12,018 nt of DNA from Larix sibirica (taxonomy: Eukaryota > Streptophyta > Pinopsida > Pinales > Pinaceae), in the NCBI GenBank assembly GCA_004151065.3, contig NWUY0304011293.1, positions 1 to 12,018 on the forward strand, in the 5' to 3' direction. The notes under the pieces were generated by a model. That model saw nothing but the letters and a program-made list of their open reading frames with translations, did not search any database and had not been told where the DNA came from. Of this stretch, positions 8,121 through 12,018 are shown piece after piece. The translations under genes were made by a program, and so were the position numbers. Each line of letters opens with the position of its first letter. Within the stretch, counting starts at the first letter, position 1.

Positions 8121-10268
8121 TCCACTTATATAAAAAATATCATAAGGAATTTCTCATTGTCTTTGATATAAATCATTAACAATATTAGAAGTTTAACACG
8201 AAGAAGTAATTTATCAAAAATATGTTGTCCTTTAAGAGGGTCATCTACATTTTGAAACTGCTCTATATTATTTCTTTTGTTCAATAAAATATTCATTATA
8301 TAATTCTATACCATATAATATTTCATCTTTGGTCCATGGAGGAGGTAAACCCAACATATATAGATGATTGAATTGGTTCTTAAAATCCTTACTAGCCCTA
8401 TTTATGGTATTGAATCCGTTTTGTGTTATTTGAATTAGATTCTTATTTGTATGAATTATCATTGATGTTCGATATATTACACTCAAAAGAGATAATTCAA
8501 ACTAAGACTTGCTATTCAAAAACTTGATAACACCACCCACTATTAAAGCCTTTTGTTCAAGCCTCTAAATATAGCTTATTTATTTCAATTTGACCATGTT
8601 GTTTCATTGCTTCATTTTGTTGTAGCAAGTCAAAGAAAAGCCTAATATGGTTCATTGTAACTATAATTTGATCCCAAATCAAATGCTTTGCAACAATTAG
8701 ATACTTTCCACCTATTCTTTTCTTTGCATCTTCATCCATAGACCATAGATTTCTGTAACCTTTCAATTGTTGACTATCTTCCATTATCACTTTATCTTTT
8801 TCACATAATTGCTTATAATAATCTTTAGCTTGATATTTTCTCCTTCTATGGATGTTCTTAATTCAACAACTTATACTTAAGTTCAAAGATCTTATTCTTC
8901 AATGGCACTAATTGTTTTTCATCTTTATCATGCATGTCAACTCTTGTACTATTTCTGCTCTGTTGTTAGTTGGGACAATTGTTAAATCACAGTCTTCCTT
9001 TTTGCTATTGCTGCATCCCATTCACCTTTCAATTTATCAATGGAAAAGCCCAAATAAGTTCAGGTTCATGGTATAGAAAGTTCATTAACTTAATTCTCCT
9101 TCTCATCTTACATTGATATTGATTATTTGGTCTGAATATGTTCAACATCATGTATGATTAGCTTGGACTTGAGAACCTTTATTAATGACTTTTGATCATT
9201 TATGAATGTTTTTACAATATCTCTATCTTTCTAATTTGTTCCTAGCATTACCACTTTATCTTCTAGATCCTGAATTCTAACCAATGTATCCCTATTCATG
9301 ATATCTTTTTGAAGTTGAGTCACAGGTTTGATAACCATTGTTTTTTGGAGATTTTCAACATCATTTGTGGTTTAAATCAAATCTCTAAATACTATATCAT
9401 TTGTCTGCATATGCCACTCTATTTTATCAATGACATGCATTTTTTTCAAATCGGCTTTAATTTTGGTGGCATCATAGTCATGAGTCTTGATCTCAACTTC
9501 ACTCTTGCCATCTTTGGGTTGTAATGCAACCATGTCAAACAGTCCCTTATCCATTGCAGTTATCAATATAGGTACTACTAATCCTAGATTATATTTTTAT
9601 CAATTCCATTTTAGAAAATGTCTAATTGAGATTCTTGTGAGCTTTCTTTTGCTTCTATTTTAGATGACCTTTCCTCACTTATAACTTCCTCAAGGACAAA
9701 TTTTGACATAGATGTTGTTGAAATGAGACTAATAGTCATCATAGGTTCTTCAAATATTTTTCCTTTAACATTTTCCTCCAAGAATGTGTTAGCTTCCTCC
9801 ACTTCTTTCTCTTGATCAAGAATTGCCATATCAAAGGATGAGTGACTTTTGACATTCTATGCTCTTATTCTTTATAAATTTGGTCCATCAATCTCCCAAT
9901 ATAACCTCCTTTGGATCAAACTCACTTGGTTCATTGATAACAAACTCACTCGATTCTCCTTCCTCTATTCTTATGTTGCTTAATTCATGCTTTTGGGGTG
10001 TTTCAATTGCCAATTCCATATCTTCTTTTGATGTGTTTGAGGTTGATTTCATAGTCAATAGAAATAATTCACTTAGAGGTTGACCACAATCCAACATAAG
10101 CACTTCAAGAACATCATCATTCTATTTTGTTGAATTTTGGATTGGTTCTTCCTTTACCTCAAGTTGCTTTCCTAATTGCTCATGTTTTTCCTACAAAATT
10201 TCTTGCATTTATTTCCAATCTTATTTTTCTAACCAATCTTTTAGTATTAAAGTCTGTTTCATGAACAT
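8100..10268 (-). pseudogene. ORF2: long coiled-coil protein, unknown family
   Basis: A decayed frame of about 720 codons. It can start at ATG 10268 (MFMKQTLILKDWLEK), just after an in-frame TAA at 10280-10278. Pieces in order: KHEQLGKQLEVKEEP; an acidic Ser/Glu-rich linker (10103-9611; EDMELAIETPQKHE, EEVISEERSSKIEAKE); a helical region (9566-8850) with ATKIKADLKKMHVIDKIEWH, LVRIQDLEDKVVML and DKLKGEWDAAIAKRKTVI; a better kept part (8790-8557) with SMDEDAKKRIGGKYLIVAKH and LLQQNEAMKQHGQIEINKLY; and a C-terminal part (8486-8100) with LGLPPPWTKDEILYGIELYN and EIPYDIFYISGHFLQENG. Heptad-like charge patterns indicate a coiled coil. Frames change near 9830, 9600, 8850 and 8500. About sixteen stops between 9240 and 8850 occur with no indel. 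There are no introns and no metal or catalytic motif. Confidence 0.5.
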
Positions 10269-11282
10269 TTGCAACCCTTAAAAGAAAAAATTACATGATA
10301 AGAATTGCTTTTCTGTGTTTTCCCTTTTGTAAAATTTAAGGACTTTACCATCTTCTCAACAAACAAAAAAATATGGATTTTTTTTACTACACAGGAAAAT
10401 ACTTCAACAGGTAAAGGAAGAGTAGTTTTTTGGTTTCTCACACCAAAATGTATTTGATCATAATTCAACCTCTACCTAGTCTATTCTAAAGAAAAAGCCT
10501 AGGGGACTAGAAAGCCGGGTAGAAGGGAAGACTATGTTATGATCCATAAACACTAATAATAGTGTGATCTTCAAATATGTACCAATCCCACACTCTAGTG
10601 TCAAGACTTAATTGTATCATTTGCTTACATTCTATAGACAATCTTGGCGTGTCATTGTCGTGAAGGATTATGTAGGAAATGTAAATAAAATTATTAGTAA
10701 AGGCTTTAAACCCCACATTTTGAGAATGCTTTCTAACAATAGGTCTCCACTTTGTCACATGAAAAGGTTCTCAATGTTGATCAAACCTACTTAAGTCAAC
10801 ATGTGCAAAGTTCAGACATTGAAAATCTAACATAAGGTAAACCATATAGGATTGGTATCTAAAACATTTGATTGATGGAAATTGGATGAATCCACTACAA
10901 ACTGCACCAAATGAATATTTCCCATAATTATATCTCTTCAAAGGTTCTTTTAATGGAGGAAAAATATTTCCATCACCCCTAGAGTTGGATTATCTATAGT
11001 GTCATCATCATCATATCCAAATATAAGACAACTCCTTGAAATTAAGTTTATGATAGGATTAGGGAAGATATAAGCTTGGAAATGTATGGAAATTTCAATC
11101 ACAATAGATTTAATTGGTAAGTAATGGATCAATAATTCTTTCACTTGAGTTGAGGTTAGGGTTTTGAATTCAATGGCCAAGATTCCATCATCCAAGGATC
11201 TAACATTCTATGGAAGTTTTAGCTTCTCAAAAATAGTTGCAGGAGTTACAAGAAAGATAATTTGAGAGAATTATGTGATCAC
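10260..11282 (-). pseudogene. ORF1: globular protein of unknown family
   Basis: About 340 codons in three frames. From the N-terminal side: FLVTPATIFEKLKLP, LDDGILAIEFKTLTSTQVKE, LLIHYLPIKSIVIEISIHFQ, AYIFPNPIINLIS, an acidic DDDDTIDNPTLGVM (D run at 11012-11001), then after a frameshift at about 10953 LKEPLKRYNYGKY, YQSYMVYLMLDFQCLNFAHV, a TGA at 10773-10771, TKWRPIVRKHSQNVGFKAFT, NNFIYISYIILHDNDTPRLS and RVWDWYIFEDHTII. After another shift near 10500 come RLNYDQIHFGVRNQKTTLPL and PVEVFSCVVKKI. The text is strongly protein-like, with few stops and no visible intron, so it is a processed copy or an element-encoded protein. ORF2 follows directly and may be its partner or its own C-terminal half. 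I do not recognise the fold. Confidence 0.5.
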
Positions 11283-11754
11283 TGCTCATGAATATAAATT
11301 ATAAGATTGGGCACATGTGAATGAACTCTGTAAAATAATAGGCTTCAAGAACAATGGTCTTGGCGAGGTCACAATCCCATGCAAGAATTCAATCTTAAGC
11401 ATCCCCAAATTTTCCAAATGAAGCTTAACAAAGTTTATATGGAGTTTCCTTCATATTTTCTAACAATAGGCTTGACATGACCAATAGGTCTACTTTTAGT
11501 AGCAATGTAAGTAAAACCAATGGTATAACTAATTTAGAAAGGGAAAAGTTTAGTGTATCAAAATGAACATCCCCAAATGTTTTAGAATTGTTAGCTAATG
11601 GAATGCTTGAAATATGAATAAAATATTTGAACTTGGACAAGTTCCACAATTGCTATCTTTGATTTGAACTTTGATAAGGTAGTGACCTTTTGAATAATAA
11701 CTTCAAAACCAAAACCTTAGTTTTTTCACCGAACATGACTACTTTGGGATAAAT
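11283..11754. other. Stretch upstream of ORF1, possible leader or N-terminal part
   Basis: The minus strand holds a 74-codon hydrophobic frame (11649-11425; KYFIHISSIPLANNSKTFGD, LVIPLVLLTLLLKVDLLVMS) and short open pieces in other frames that could lead into ORF1, such as SSFTCAQSYNLYS just before it. None can be joined with confidence, and no promoter, LTR end or splice structure is clear. Confidence 0.25.
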
Positions 11755-12018
11755 GTGTAGGGAATGTTATATTGTTTGCATGTAAATCGACGGGCAAAGT
11801 TGATAGTTGACTGGTATAAGTCGAATGTAGTTGGAAGTTGACATACAATGGAAGTATGGCTGACTGGCCGGTCGGAATAGTTTTTTGGTTGAAGAAAAAC
11901 GATTCGCTAATGCGAAGTCGATGGAGCGACCAAAAGCTCAAACAGGTGATCGACCAAGGTGAAACTAGTCAAGTCGACTGTAACATAATAACTGAAAGTG
12001 GTTAGGAAGTTATGGATT
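11755..12018. other. CpG-rich segment with repeated GTCGA-like motifs
   Basis: About a dozen CpG dinucleotides fall between roughly 11790 and 11980, against very few in comparable stretches elsewhere. TCGAC, GTCGA and close variants recur (near 11788, 11820, 11870, 11919, 11950 and 11973). The step in composition begins near ATGTGTAGGGAATG (about 11753). It may be the edge of a younger retroelement LTR or other insertion that has not yet lost its methylated cytosines. There is no coding potential that I trust. Confidence 0.4.

Noticed and set aside
9309-9524. 71-codon plus-strand frame
   Set aside because: Overlaps the helical ORF2 text (minus), and its Phe/Ile-rich content is typical of the antisense of Lys/Glu-rich coding.
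9859-10083. 74-codon plus-strand frame opposite ORF2
   Set aside because: The minus strand has the coherent acidic coiled-coil text here; the plus frame is its mirror.
11726-11941. 71-codon minus-strand frame in the CpG-rich end
   Set aside because: No domain; the text is driven by the GTCGA-type subrepeats, so it is more likely an LTR or regulatory segment.
1-12018. tRNA, rRNA, CRISPR array or bacterial-type operon
   Set aside because: No cloverleaf, conserved rRNA core, regularly spaced repeats or ribosome binding sites with intact genes were seen; the content is plant repeat DNA.

Overview
The window looks like repeat-dense nuclear DNA from a large plant genome. It is AT-rich, poor in CpG over almost its whole length, has no intact gene of normal size, and is filled by decayed LTR retrotransposons of Ty3/gypsy and Ty1/copia type. 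A gymnosperm source is my inference from the texture (old, stop-ridden elements); nothing here proves the species. Most recognisable coding signal is on the minus strand and is broken by stops and frameshifts.

Layout on the plus coordinate. 1-249 is the edge of an unidentified sequence with a polypurine run, ending at two N's (250-251). 252-5169 is one minus-strand LTR retrotransposon. Its 3' LTR (252-1445) starts with TG directly after a polypurine tract (1446-1458). Its internal part carries a degenerate gag and a gypsy-type aspartic protease, then about 1.9 kb of unfamiliar decayed reading frame in place of reverse transcriptase and integrase. Its primer binding site (4695-4706) matches initiator tRNA-Met, and its 5' LTR is truncated (4708-5169). 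A 267-bp tandem duplication, exactly 89 codons, lies in the unfamiliar part.

5170-5982 is unexplained apart from a 67-70 bp tandem repeat. 5983-6597 is an unbroken 204-codon plus-strand frame of unknown identity.

6837-11282 is a minus-strand block. Read from the right, it holds an unknown globular-type frame (ORF1, 11282 to 10260), a long coiled-coil frame (ORF2, 10268 to about 8100), and then the reverse transcriptase and RNase H end of a Ty1/copia element (about 8120 to 6837). No copia gag, protease or integrase is seen, so the block is either a chimeric or nested assembly or an element carrying extra genes. From about 11755 to the end the DNA becomes CpG-rich with repeated GTCGA-like motifs, suggesting the edge of a younger insertion.

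Nothing here looks like a functional host pathway. The two parts most worth following are the ORF1/ORF2 pair and the RT-less gag-protease element with its duplicated 89-codon module.
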